Assembly (NCBI GenBank): GCA_035772735.1
Contig: JASDFA010000002.1
Coordinates: 5,766,001-5,830,000, forward strand
Direction of reading: 5' to 3'
Length of the DNA stretch: 64,000 nucleotides
DNA from: Datura wrightii
Taxonomy: Eukaryota; Streptophyta; Magnoliopsida; Solanales; Solanaceae
Positions 12,051 to 23,220 of the stretch are shown here, piece by piece (position 1 is the stretch's first letter; each line of letters opens with the position of its first letter). A program made the position numbers and the translations under genes. Below the pieces are notes generated by a model that made no database searches, had not been told where the DNA came from, and worked only from the letters and a program-made list of their open reading frames with translations.

Positions 12051-13423
12051 CATATCCTAGGGAGTCCACAAGCCACTTCTAGTTGAGTCTTGATTATGGG
12101 TATGTTGTGCACCATACTTATAATCAAGAGGCTACAGGGCATTTAGGGGTTGTTTCACTTTGTTCATTAATAGATCGTGCTATAGAAAAAAGATGTAAGA
12201 GATGTTTTAAGTCTAAATCGTGCTTATGTTTTAGAATTCACCTGAAGTAAGGCAGATAGCTATGAGATTCTTGAAATGGTCCCAATCGCCCCTCCTGTTG
12301 ATCCGAGAAATAGATTATATGCTTGAAGTGAGTCTTGTTTTACTCCCCGTGTTATAGTTCTTCTAGTTCTAGTCAGAGCTACCGTGATAAGGGATTCAGC
12401 CCCTCATGTTGTCCCAATTTCAGTAGAGCTAGAAGGAGGTAGAGTTTTTCTTCCTCCAGCACCTTTAGCTATATCAAAGGGATGAGATTTTGAGGAAGCA
12501 TTTCAGATGTTAACCCGAATAGTGACATTTCAAAAATCAGCTGTTGAAATTAATGGCAGGGTCTAGTGGAATAATTCTGAGAGCTTTAGTGCTTGTGGGT
12601 TTTCAGCCTAAACCCCCTAGCCTTTACGGATCAGTACTTACTAGGGGTACTTCAATGAGTTCGAGTTTGTATGATTTTGTACCTAAAGCAGGGCAGCGTG
12701 AGTATTCACGAATATAGTCTTAGGTTTAATTCTTTGGTCTAATATTCTTCAGATAGGGTGCAAAATATGAAGGGGTATATCAATTGTATTAGATTTGGTA
12801 GAGGATCTGATTCACCGTCTTCAAGTACCGACATAAAAGTAGAATAGAGTGGGGGATACCAGGTGAACGGCATTATTTAAGGCTCTTTGTAGTGTTTCAA
12901 GGCACTAGGTGGCCAGACATTTAGTTTCTCTTGAAGACTTAGTCCCTTTTTGTTTTCCTAGATCACGCTTTAGTTTCAGTTATCAGGACCGCCAATAATA
13001 GGTCATGGTAAAAGCAAAGGTAAAAGCATAGCTTCAGATTTAACATTGATCTTGTATCTTAAGTAGTGAATGGAAAGTGGTATTGGAGTTAATTATATGT
13101 CGTGGTAGTGTATAAGTTTGCTTATGGTTAGAAAAGTTCATCGATTATGTAGTGTCAAGGCATGTCTGCCTTTTGTTAGATAAATAAAATGAGTTAAATG
13201 AATATAGTTTGATATGAATCAACGACTGGAAAGGATATGTTTACGAATATATGGAATGTATGTTTATGATGGAAGACAAGGATAAGTTAAAGGTGGTCTT
13301 GACAAGTCGTGAAGTGATCCTTTATGAATCATAATGAATCGTTAAGTGGAGGCGTCAAGAAAAGAGTAGAAAGTTGGAAATTATTGTCAGAGGTAACAAG
13401 TGGTCTTAATTACCCGTTAAGTG
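12051..13423 (+). pseudogene. Leader and ruined gag region of the long-LTR element
   Basis: The leader ('gtatgttgtgcaccatacttataatca' region, 12100-12126) follows the primer site as in related Solanaceae elements. A proline-rich patch around 12280 (VPIAPPVDPR) resembles the N-terminus of a Tekay gag. No reading frame longer than about 60 codons survives and no zinc knuckle is visible. The region ends abruptly at 13423 where a minus-strand element begins. The position is strong evidence; the sequence evidence is weak. Confidence 0.45.
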
Positions 13424-14650
13424 GATGTCACAACCCAAATAGACAGTCCGTGCGGGTACCTGCGTTGACTATGATTGATAGGAGAACCCTTACAACATTT
13501 CCATCAAATAGACAAGACAATAATTTCTAATATTCACATTAATAGTTAGAACGACCAGCAAAATAACGTTACAAGATTTCTCTAACATGACTCCCCCAAG
13601 ATCTAGTCAAGACAGGTACAAGATCTCTATTTGAATACTTGACAAACAAAATGACCCAGCTTCGTCCGAAAGGAGGAACACTGAACAGCGGATCCATTGC
13701 AGTGGAACTATTTTTGCTATAGCGGGTCCGCAACAGCGAGACAGCTTCCGCCGCGGTGGTACTCTCTAGGTTGAACAAATGTAACGAGGTTTCTCTTTGT
13801 CTCTCTTGTCAACTCAACTTAACCACACCCACCAGTCTTATCGCGGAGTTTCACTAATTATACTTAGGCAAATACCAATTAGGCCTGTCGAGATACCAAT
13901 TGGAATCTTCCAGATACCAATTAGACTCAACTCAAGTTATCAACACAATCGAACAGCACGATGGGAAAAAAATAAGTGTGACTTCCTAAATTCCTTATAG
14001 ATTCCTGAAGATTAGGTGTGGATGTCTACACACCAATTCGCAGGAGTCTACTCGGCATTGCTCTTGTACTCTTAGATCGGTAACCTAGAGGCTCTGATAC
14101 CAACATGTCATGGTCCAAACAGATAGGTAGTGCAGGCATCTACATTGACTCTAATTGAGAGAATAACCCTTACAACAGTTCCATTAAATAGAAAAGACAA
14201 TAATTTTTAACATTCACATTAACTGCTAGAACGACTAGAAAAATAACTTTACAAGATTTCTCTAACATTACTCTCCCAAGATCTAGTCTAGATAGGTACA
14301 AGAGCTCAATTTGAATACTTGAAAAACAAAATGACCCAGCTTCATTCGGAAAGAACACTGAAGATGGTGTTGAGTACTCCATGCCAATCAAGGAACTTCA
14401 ACCTGCCACATCCTTCACCCAAAAGAAAAAGGTGTAGGTAGGTAGTATCAGTACATCGCACATATTGGTAGGCATCATCAGTCGACTAGGGTTAGTTAAC
14501 ATAAAAACATAAAATCAATATACAATCAATATTACAAAATTCAGTAATTACTTCACTTATGCAATATCCCATTAAGTTTAATCACTACAGTATTATTTCT
14601 TATGCCTCATCAAGGTTCACGCAATTGTCCCACACTTTTAGTCACTAATT
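13424..14650 (-). mobile_element. Family-C gypsy element, internally deleted, minus strand
   Basis: Left LTR piece 13424-13681 begins TGTCACAACCC. The right LTR piece begins TGTCATGGTCC at 14106. The two align base by base for about 260 bp and also with the family-C LTR at 26447. Between them lie a leader (13682-14090) with GCTGCAGCGG-like words ('cagcggatccattgcagtgg') and a reversed tRNA-Met primer site. The left LTR jumps straight into the leader, so gag, pol and most of the left LTR are deleted. The right LTR stops at 14650 against Tekay integrase sequence. No coding capacity remains. Confidence 0.7.
14091..14102 (-). promoter_or_regulatory. tRNA-Met primer binding site (minus strand)
   Basis: GCTCTGATACCA is the exact reverse complement of TGGTATCAGAGC and lies 3 bp left of the LTR start at 14106. 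It fixes the element's direction as minus. Confidence 0.85.
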
Positions 14651-16090
14651 ATCCTTGATGAGCGATGTTAAAGCTAGGCAAGACGAAGATCCTATTTTGG
14701 TGAAACTAAAGGAAGCCATTCAAAAATCAGAGGGTAAAAATCTTCTCCAAACGGGGAGATGGGTGCTTCAATATCAGGGTCGCTTGTGTGTTCCAGATGT
14801 TGATGATTTGAGGGAGCAGATGTTGCATGAGGCTCATGGTTCCAGATATTTGATATATCCAGTGCCACCAACATGTATCGTGACCTACAAGAAGTCTATT
14901 GGTGGATTGGTATGAAGAAGGACATAATAGAATTTGTCGCTAAGTGTCCCAACTGTCAACTGGTGAAGGTTGAGCATCAAAGACCTAGAAGTGTGCTTTA
15001 AGATATTAGAATTCCTACTTGGAAGTGGGAAGAGATCAATATGGACTTCATTACAGGTTTTCCTTGCACTCGTTGGAAATATGATTCCATTTGGGTGGTC
15101 GTGGATAGGTGAAAGCAGCTCATTTTCTACCAATCAAAACTAACAATTCAGCGGAGGATTATGCTAAGTTGTACGTTCAGGAGCTAGTTCGGTTACATAG
15201 AGTACACTTATCCATCATATCATATAGAGGTACTCAGTTTACCTCTAAGTTTTGGAGATCGTTTCAAAAGGGACTTGGTACTCAGGTTAAGCTTATCACA
15301 GCATTTCACCCGTAGATGGATAGTCAGGCGGAGTGGACCATTCGGACTCTTGAAGATATGTTGAGAGCCTGTGTTATTGATTTCAAGGGATGTTGGGATG
15401 ATCATTTTCCTCTCATTGAGTTTGGGTCTATGAACAACTACCATTCCAACATTTAGATGGCTCCATTTGAGGCTCTATATGGGCAGAGATGTAGATCGCC
15501 TATTGGATGGTTTGAAGTCATTGAAGCTGTGATGATAGGCCCAGATTCAGTCCATAAGGCTATGGAGAAAGTTCAGCTTATAAGGGATAGGTTGAAAACA
15601 GATCAGTGTTGCCAAAAGTCCTATGCAGATGTGAGGAGGAGAGAACTTGAGTTTGAAGTTGATTATTGGGTGTTTCTAAAGGTGTCTCCCATGAAGGGAG
15701 TCATGAGATTCGGAAAGAAAGGGAAACTCAGTCCCCGTTATGTTGTCCCTTACTAATTTGTGAAACAGGTTGGCAAGGTAGCATATGAATTGGAGTTTCC
15801 CTCAGAATTAGCTTCAGACCATCTAGTTTTCCATGTATGGGCTAAAGAAGTGTTTGGGTGATCCAGCTCTAGTTGTTTTGGTGGACAGTGTCGGTGTGAA
15901 AGACATCCTTAGTTTTGAAAAGGTTTCGGTGGAAATATTGGATCGTCAAGTTCGAAGGCTAAGAAATAAAGAAGTAGCTTCAGTTAAAGTTTTATGGAGG
16001 AATCAGCATGTTGAGGGAGCTACATGAGAAACAAAACAAGATATGATGGCTAGATACCTGCATTTATTCCCTTCCGGATTAGTTCCATCT
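14651..16090 (+). pseudogene. Tekay integrase and chromodomain fragment, degenerate
   Basis: This is the 3' end of a chromovirus pol. In order: the HHCC zinc domain (HEAHGSRYLI around 14830, CPNCQL at 14947); the integrase core with first Asp intact (NMDFITG, 15044) but second catalytic Asp replaced by Tyr (IISYRGTQF, codon 15223-15225); the Glu segment (TIRTLEDMLRACVIDF, about 15340); the conserved MAPFEALYG and SPMKGVMRFGKKGKLSPRY blocks (15457, 15688); and the chromodomain-like tail (ILDRQVRRLRNKEVASVKVL to about 15990, then WRNQHVEGAT). Stop codons and small frameshifts occur throughout (for example 14999, 15107, 15313, 15454, 15754). In a live element this protein would insert cDNA and tether it to heterochromatin; this copy cannot. 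The 5' part is removed by the family-C insertion and deletion. Confidence 0.85.
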
Positions 16091-16338
16091 TGAGGTATCA
16101 GTTTTTGCCCTAAAATCCTATTCAGTTTCATGTTCACTTTATGTGTCTCAGTTTCCTTCATGTCAAAGCATGTATGTATGATGCGTGACTTCAGTTCATT
16201 CGCGTGGTTCAGTTCAGAAGCAGTCATTCCATCAGTCTTCAGCTTATATGATCATAATTGAATATGATGATCGCATTTCTCTGCTTTTCTATATGTTTTC
16301 CAACATTTGAGGACGAATTTTCCCTAGGGATGAGATAT
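16091..16338 (+). other. 3' untranslated region and polypurine tract of the Tekay fragment
   Basis: Non-coding. It matches (reversed) the stretch right of 39211 in the other Tekay element. The last bases before the LTR (CCCTAGGGATGAGATAT) stand where a polypurine tract primes plus-strand synthesis; it is degenerate. Confidence 0.6.
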
Positions 16339-18479
16339 TGTAATGCCATGGAAACCATAAGATCTTACCCAAGAGTTGAAATGGAAAAAACAGGATTTTC
16401 TGCACCAAGTCACAGAACGAGTCTTCCTATGACCCGTCAGGAAGACCACGAATCGTTAAGTGACTCATGGTGAGGTGTTTGACTTAAGTTGGAATTTCAT
16501 GTTTTTGAGTAACCACGGATATGACCACGAGTCATGGTCAGCACCACGACCCATTGAGTCAGCCGTGGTCAAAGGCAATGAAGGATGAAGGAAGGAGTAC
16601 CTAATGAGACACCACGGGCATGGTCTATGCCACGAATCGTTAGGTGGGTCGTGGTCAGCAATTGGTTAAAAAGTTATATGTTTTGGGCAGTGAAGGCCAC
16701 AGATTGTGATCTCGAGTCGTGGTCACTGACAACGACTCGTCCTAGGGACTGGCAGTCTTTTTTTCCTTGCGAGTTTATTAAGGGATTTTCCGTAATTCCT
16801 ATGATCCTACGGCCTAAACTACGTCGTTTTAAGGCCAGAATAGAGTATATTAAGATGAGTTAAATCATTCTAACCTATTCAAAACTCATGCGCAAGTTTA
16901 AGGGTTTAGAGAGTGATCAAGCATAGTTCATCAAGGTTCTTCCTTGATTCTTCTTCAATTTCCTTTAGGTATTCAAGGAAGAAGGTAGAATCAATTACCC
17001 AGGTATGTGAGGCTATGAATGAGAGTTCCTCTCACTCTCATGGCGAAGACTCTTCTCAATTTCTATGAATTTCACTTCTATAATTCAAGTTTTCATGATC
17101 TATGGGGTTTACCCCAATTCTTATGAAACACTTACGATCTATCTATGGGTTAATCCCTCTTATTTATAATTCATGTTTTATGAATCATGGGAAGATTTTA
17201 TAACTATTTCAATTATAAACTTATGGATTTAAATTTCTACAAAACTATGCCCAAATATGTATGTTTCATGATAAGTCAAGTTATGATTTTGCTATGATCT
17301 TGATCTAAATTAGCACAACTATGATTTATGCTTTATGATCTGATTTCTCTTAAGTACTTTTCATGTATTTATGAGATATCAAGTATATACATGTTTTAAA
17401 AGTATGCATGAATTTCATGACTTATGGATTTATGATTATGGACGACTCACGAGCCTTATTTCATGGCTAGTTCACGTATTTCAAGCATGCTTAAGATTAT
17501 GATGATTTAACTAGCCCAGGAATCTCATGTATATTTCCCTATTATCCTATGAGCACTATATATGTTTTGGAAGTAGTATTTAACACTGAGTAGACCCATG
17601 GTCCAAGCATACCCTGAGTCATAGAACTACGCGCCAACGTAGCTATGATAGGACCTACTCTATGACTGTCCCTTTTACTCGAATGGGCCCTTCATGAGTG
17701 ATATCACGCCCTTTTCATGGTTCTACCCTTGGCAAGGTACGAACACCCTCCCAACTATAGGTTTACAGGTCGGGCTCTATGTGTGCTCATATGGGGTATG
17801 TCGGTTATAAGCATCTCGCACTGTTCCTAATGATTTATGCATGGTTATGATTATGTACTTTGGCTCACGTCATGTTTAATAAATCTTTTCTTTTATATTT
17901 ATGATTATGAATGATTTACGAATATTTTGAAAATATTGAGCCTTATATTTACATTATTATATTTACGTTATGAGCATGTCATCCCACTCTTATGAACTCT
18001 TATGTATTTTAACTGTCTGTTTTTTACTTACCTTTCATACTCGGTATATTCTAAGTACTGATAGCATACTCTATGCTATATCATTTCATGATACAGGCCC
18101 GATACTCAGACTCAGCCTAGTTGCTAGCCAGCCTTTCGAAGTAGCATATCTAGTCTCAGTTGGTGAGTCCTCATCTCCCAAGGACCACTCCTTATTAGTT
18201 ATATTTACCTTTTCAGTTTCAGACATAGAGAGTTAGTTGGGGTCTTATCCCATCAACTCATTAGAAATAGAGGCTTTTCAAACATAGATTGTAATCAACT
18301 TCAGACTTGTGTTGTATGTTCTGATGCTATGCTATGTTCAGAATTCCACTACGTTTATTATGCTGATCTTCCACTTTTATTGACTGAGTTAGATGTATGT
18401 TCATACCACGGATCTACTTGAAGCCTCTCAAGGTTCCTTATCCCATGTGTCAATCCGGGCCTATGTTCGGGTCGTGACA
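16339..18479 (+). repeat. Tekay 3' LTR (2141 bp)
   Basis: Starts TGTAATGCC directly after the polypurine position and ends GGGTCGTGACA. The U3 carries the CCACGA/TCGTGG word array at 16410-16740, for example CCACGAGTCATGG at 16527. A CCCAGGTATGTGAGG segment follows near 17000, then an AT-rich R/U5. The sequence after 18479 is Athila-like leader, so the element landed in an Athila-like interior. The expected partner duplication of CCTGC (18480-18484) was not found upstream. Confidence 0.8.
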
Positions 18480-18593
18480 CCTGCAATAGAGCAGACTAAG
18501 AACAAATTTTTCAACACTTAAAAAAAATAAAAATCACACAAAAACTAAAAGTTCACCAAACGGTGCCAGTCCCCGAAAATGGCGCCATAAACC
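18480..18593 (-). promoter_or_regulatory. Athila-like leader and primer binding site (minus strand)
   Basis: The minus strand reads TGGCGCCATTTTCGGGGAC (complement of 18569-18587) starting 6 bp from the LTR at 18594. This is the primer-site class of Athila/Tat elements, comparable with TGGCGCCGTTGCCGGGG at 30861. Only about 80 bp of leader survive, then the Tekay LTR cuts it at 18479. Confidence 0.75.
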
Positions 18594-20155
18594 TGTTGCG
18601 CCCCAGCGCACGCGCAAGCATACGCGGTCGTACAAGTAGTAAAGTGACTGTTGAAGAGCTGGATGCCGAACCCATAGGGACTGGACTATTTCAGCGAATA
18701 TTCAAGTTCAAGTGCTAAGTTAAATTTCATAAGTGTTAGTTTTAGATATTTTTATTGTTTTATCTACATCTACGGTGATTACAATTAATTTGGAAATACA
18801 GTAATGAGAAGTATCTAGAGTTAAGGCCTAACAATCATGCAATGCAAAAATTCACAATGGTTGAAGTATTGAAAATTCATTTGTTGTCTCACAGAGTTAA
18901 TATGCAATGTTCATGGTCTTTCGATACTCTAAACACAACAACTTAGTCTCACACCTACATCATTGAGTGGGGATGTGACGTCCTAATTCGTGAGCAAGTA
19001 ACAATGTGGATGTGGTTCACGGGGTCTATACCCTCGATTATGGACTTTTATACTTCTAATCATTTAAACTAGAATAAACTTCACAAATACGTCTGAGAGT
19101 GCTGATGTCACAATTTAATCCTAAGTATCTAGCTATCTTCCCATTTAATTAACTAAGCAAGGCGAATTAGGTATAATTACTATCCTAATCGCGAATCCTA
19201 TCTTTAAAACAAGAACTTGTTCCTTGCATTCTTTAGTTCTAAGCTAGGGTTACTCTTTTGAGCTTTTTCCTATGCTTTACAAGTGCATTTCAATGGTGAT
19301 CAAGCATCAAAATGATAATTAACAAGAATGAAAGACAAAACAACAAAGAAAACTCAAACCATCGATGAAATTGCGCAAATACAATCATGTCATGTGGCCT
19401 CAACTCTAGAATAAGTGTTTTAGCCACTCATGTTCATAGAATGATTCAACACCATGTTTGAATTAAAGTAATTACAAGAATGGATGAAAGAGAAGTAAAG
19501 AATTCGAACCCTAGATGAATTTCTTCCTTTCTCCCATCGCTCCTCTCTGCTTTCCAAAAAATATATCGTGATAATAAACTTAGAATCTTAGGGTTCAATT
19601 TTATAATAGTGAAAATTTGGAAAATTTGGTCTTGCCCAAAATGGCTTCGTGACTCGCTTCCCATCACGCAGCTCAAGCAGCGTGGCATGGACCGGTCGTG
19701 GATGCACACTAGATTGTGTCCATGGCATGGGCGTCGCCTGGCATGGCACAGCGTCCATCACGTAGCTGGCCGACGTGGCACAACGCCATTATGCACTGCT
19801 GTTGCTATTTCCTTTCCCTCGTGTGGCACGGTTCCTAGCGCGCACACGCACAGGTGTGACATGGCGCCTGTCACGCAGGTCAGCCGGCGTGGCACATTAG
19901 GCTGTGCGGCAGGATGTTCTTCATGCCATTTTGTGCAATTGTCATCCCAAATCAACCCAAAGTTCCTCCTTGCTTGTGCATTGTTATATTCAGCCCTTCC
20001 GAAAAATAATTCACCTACAAACATGTGCTAATCACTTCGGTTAGTTCATGCAAACATATGTATAAAATACATGAGAAAGTAATTAAATAATTTAACAAAT
20101 ATGACTAATCTAAGTTATAAAATAGAACTGAGGCGTGTAAATATGCCCAAGATCA
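18594..20155 (-). repeat. Athila-like LTR (1562 bp), flanked by internal sequence on both sides
   Basis: Begins TGTTGCGCCCC and ends CCCAAGATCA, and is the same family as the solo LTR at 556. The U5 motif CCCATAGGGACTGGAC lies at 18671. The U3 block 19630-19920 is rich in degenerate CGTGNCACG words such as TGTGGCACGG. Oddly, a primer site abuts its left end and a polypurine tract its right end. It therefore looks like the shared middle LTR of a tandem (LTR-internal-LTR-internal-LTR) structure rather than one end of a simple element. Confidence 0.75.
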
Positions 20156-22050
20156 CTACCCCACACTTAAAGCCTTGTTCGTCCTTGAACAACTCCATTA
20201 CATCTCATGCACATGAAGGACTCATACATAACCAATTGAAGCAAGATGACTCAAGCTAAGGCTACATCCATTGATTTAGATAACAAGTGTCACATAGCAC
20301 ATGTGATATGTACAATCAATTAAAATCAAATACAACTATGTTAAGACCTCTTAGCCTCAAGAATCGACTCTAAAACTCACCAAACTCATGCAAATTAACC
20401 CATCAAGAAGTCCGATATGAATTTGATCCTTCCTCAAATAGGTGCCCTCACAATAAGAGAGATACCCATTTTCACTCTCAATTTTTAAATTACACACGTA
20501 TGTATATAAATAGGAATTAAGCTGACTCTCACAAAGAATTCTCAGGAAACATGTAATGACCCATAAACTTGCCTTTAGTGTTTTACTTCACTAATTTAGG
20601 AATGTTTGAAAGTAAAATCAAATAGGACTTATCAGGTTGTAATGTAAACTAAGGGACGGGTAGGTACTATTCTGGTAAGTAATAGTGACTATCTTCCCTA
20701 AGCACTTTTAATACATCACACTTTCATTACGTACATCTCTTCTCTTACTTCACCTTTATACTTTTCAACTCATCAATTTCCTCTTTTGCTTCCCCATTTC
20801 TTTAAGCACACTTAGCTTATTAGTAAGGAGTACTTAAGCAACTTTTTCATTCTTTTGTTCTCTTACTCCCTACCAATGCTTATGCATTTTCAAACACGTT
20901 CACCTACAGTCTTTTCTTCAACTCCCACAACTACTATTTTCCTTCTTTTTTCAGATTCACACTCCTTAACTCTTTTGCACTTTTCACTTAAACGCTTAGG
21001 AGTTTTGGATCAAATTCAAGGTTATTGAAAGAAAGGGATTCATATTATGTTGCATCTATCAAAGAATAGGCTTAAGGCTCAATGGAGCTAACTAGGATTA
21101 TGCGTTAAAGGTAGGTAAAGCAGGAGATAAGAATTAGGTTTATTCAAAGAAATTCCTAAATCATCTCCTACAATTAACATCCCTCACTTCGCTTTGCAAA
21201 TACACAAGGCAAGTTCTAGACACTACACAATAGCATGGAATTTTCAATAAAACCTTACACTCAGTGCACATGCTCAATTCAAGAAAGATTCGATAGACTC
21301 TTAACTCACCATATCACAAGAATTCAAAATATTAATATTTAAGCATATAGAGTCACATTGAAGAGTCTAGGTGTCTCAAACAAAGATGTACAACTGCTAA
21401 ACATGCTTCTTTATTAATACCACTTGCATCTTACAATCATGTATAGAACTCAACAAGAACATCAAATTATCAATTAGCTAAGGGTTCAAACACAACACCT
21501 ATTGACTCATTTTCGCTCAAGACGGTCGTCATCCATCCATCATCGGGAAAAATCCCTAACTATGACTAAAACTGCTTTGTACAGACACACAAAATTTTAT
21601 TCTTGGTTCAAAGTGCCCCCCTTCGGAAAAGAACTGAAAAGAAAAACCAAAGGGTGGGGAAGTTGGGCCCAACTTAGAATTCAATTCAAACACATTTGGA
21701 CTAGGTAGCAGCTTCACCTGAATTTACTTAGGACAAAATTTTTGAAATTTCCCTCACCCTACACTTAATATATGTTGTGTCCCCAAAGCATTAATTGCAA
21801 TAAAAAAAAGGTGAGAGATACTTCCTGAGGCCCCTAGGCCTAGCTAGCAACATGTTTTCATCCATTTTTTTAACATGTGAGTCACTGACCCCACCCTCAT
21901 CTTTTTCCATGTTCCTTAGCTTCCTCTTCAAAGGGTACTCAGACTTTCCCTCAATCTATGCTTAAGTCACCAAAAATAACAACAACAAATGAAAATACAC
22001 AAAATTGAAACAAAAAAATAATTAAATTGTACCTTTGGTATCCTTGTGTT
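20156..22050 (-). mobile_element. Athila-like 3' non-coding internal region
   Basis: On the minus strand this ends in TTTAAGTGTGGGGTAG (complement of 20156-20171), the polypurine tract, and contains TTCAAGGACGAACAAGGC just upstream of it, as in the complete element at 37753-37787. A 24-bp block at 21519-21542 is identical to 36376-36399. The order of landmarks (gag end, GGAGGCAAC motif, 24-mer, polypurine tract) is the same as in 33373-37787. However, the distance between the GGAGGCAAC motif and the 24-mer is only about 0.5 kb here against about 2.95 kb there, so the ORF cassette of the complete element is absent. No ORF is credible. Confidence 0.7.
21519..21542 (-). other. 24-bp block conserved between diverged Athila-like copies
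   Basis: The reverse complement is identical to 36376-36399 in the complete element (core GATGGATGGATGACGACCG), whereas the sequence on both sides is widely diverged. Its role is unknown. Confidence 0.8.
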
Positions 22051-22430
22051 GCCTCCCAAACAGTGCCTGATTTTACGTCACGGCATGACATGAACTATCC
22101 TTTTTAGGATATCCTCAAACAAGTATCCCCTTTCAGGAACCATCTTCTCTTCTTCTTATTTTTTAGAGGGAATAGTCTTCAACCCTGTCCCTCTTTTCCT
22201 CCATCACCTTCTTCAACTTCTGTCCCCAATCAGACTCAGGCTTAGTTGTCAACATGTCTTGCAACAGTGGACCCATGGAATCAACCACCCCAAACTTTGC
22301 ATTTGTCATCACACTGATCTTGCAAAGATCTCTATAGTGTGTGGATGAGCTTATCTTCTAGTATACTCTGAAGAGCTCTTCCTCATCAGTGACCCTCATT
22401 TTTAGGGTACCATCTCTAGCATTTTTCACC
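22051..22430 (-). pseudogene. C-terminal end of Athila-like gag-protease, degenerate
   Basis: Read on the minus strand, a frame gives GTLKMRVTDEEELFRVY. This parallels QLTMRAHDKVEVFEVY at the end of the gag-protease gene of the complete element (around 33148-33190). The motif GGGAGGCAAC with an upstream CAGGCACTG follows, as after the gag stop at 33395-33428. Stop codons interrupt it. Its upstream end joins an LTR remnant at 22430, so gag, protease core and leader are deleted. No RT or integrase sequence lies between this end and the 3' region, so this lineage lacked pol at this position too. Confidence 0.55.
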
Positions 22431-22573
22431 TACAAACAAAGGACTAATCACCTTGGTTAGCTCATGCACGAAATTATATACAATTAAATGAGAATGTAAT
22501 TCATTAAATTGTCAAATATGGATAGAATTAAGTTATAAACTAGAACTTGGGCACATAAATATGCTTAAAATCA
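22431..22573 (-). repeat. Athila-like LTR end fragment
   Basis: About 143 bp aligning with the last part of the LTRs at 20010-20155 and 1909-2055 ('cacctacaaac', 'ggttag', 'aagttataaa', 'cttgggca'). It ends AAAATCA and abuts family-C LTR sequence. Confidence 0.65.
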
Positions 22574-23220
22574 TCTCCCCTTGGGTTCTACCTCATTATA
22601 AGTTTTCATCACCTCTCTTCTAATACACTTATTCTTAGATTTTCACTAATTTCAATTAATAGACTACAACACGGTTAAAATACATTCCTACTCATTGAAA
22701 GCATATCAATCATACACATGTATATGTTTATCTAATAAAGGTCTAACGCAAAATAGAGTAAACCATTGCCTACCTGGGCGCCAAGCTATCGTCCCGATCG
22801 TCTTCATCTGTGGCTATCCCATTCTTGATTTTCTCGCGAGAGTTTCTAGCCATCAATTTCAAATTCCACCCTTGGATCCTCTTGTTTTCCTCCATAAAGT
22901 CTATTTTATATTTTTAGAATTTTTAATAAATTATCTTTAAGGATTAGGTTTTTAATATCCAAATTAAAACGGGATTGAGATTTCTGATCCGCATCATCTG
23001 CTGCAGCGGACACCCTTCTCGCTGTAGTGGTTTTGCTGTTGCGGAAAATATCACTCCACGATGGACACTCATTTGGGTCCCCTCGATCTCAACTACGCCC
23101 ATTCAAATTTATTCTCTGTCTTCCCTTTGTTTGTCGAGGATTCATCAAAGAATTCTAAAAATTTTAATTTGCTCGTTTTTTATGGGGTTGGAATACTATA
23201 ACAGCTGGTGGATCATTACA
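22574..23220 (-). repeat. Family-C LTR, right part only (3' LTR, minus)
   Basis: Aligns with 50271-50921 from 'gggttctacctcatta' to the terminal GGATCATTACA (50921 copy: GGGTCGTTACA). It contains the CTGCTGCAGCGG word (22999) and CGCTGTAGTGG (23018). The left two thirds of the LTR are missing; an Athila-like LTR end sits there instead. Confidence 0.7.

Noticed and set aside
19609..20031. 140-codon frame
   Set aside because: It lies within the CpG-rich U3 of an Athila-like LTR; low-complexity His/Cys/Arg composition follows from the repeated words.
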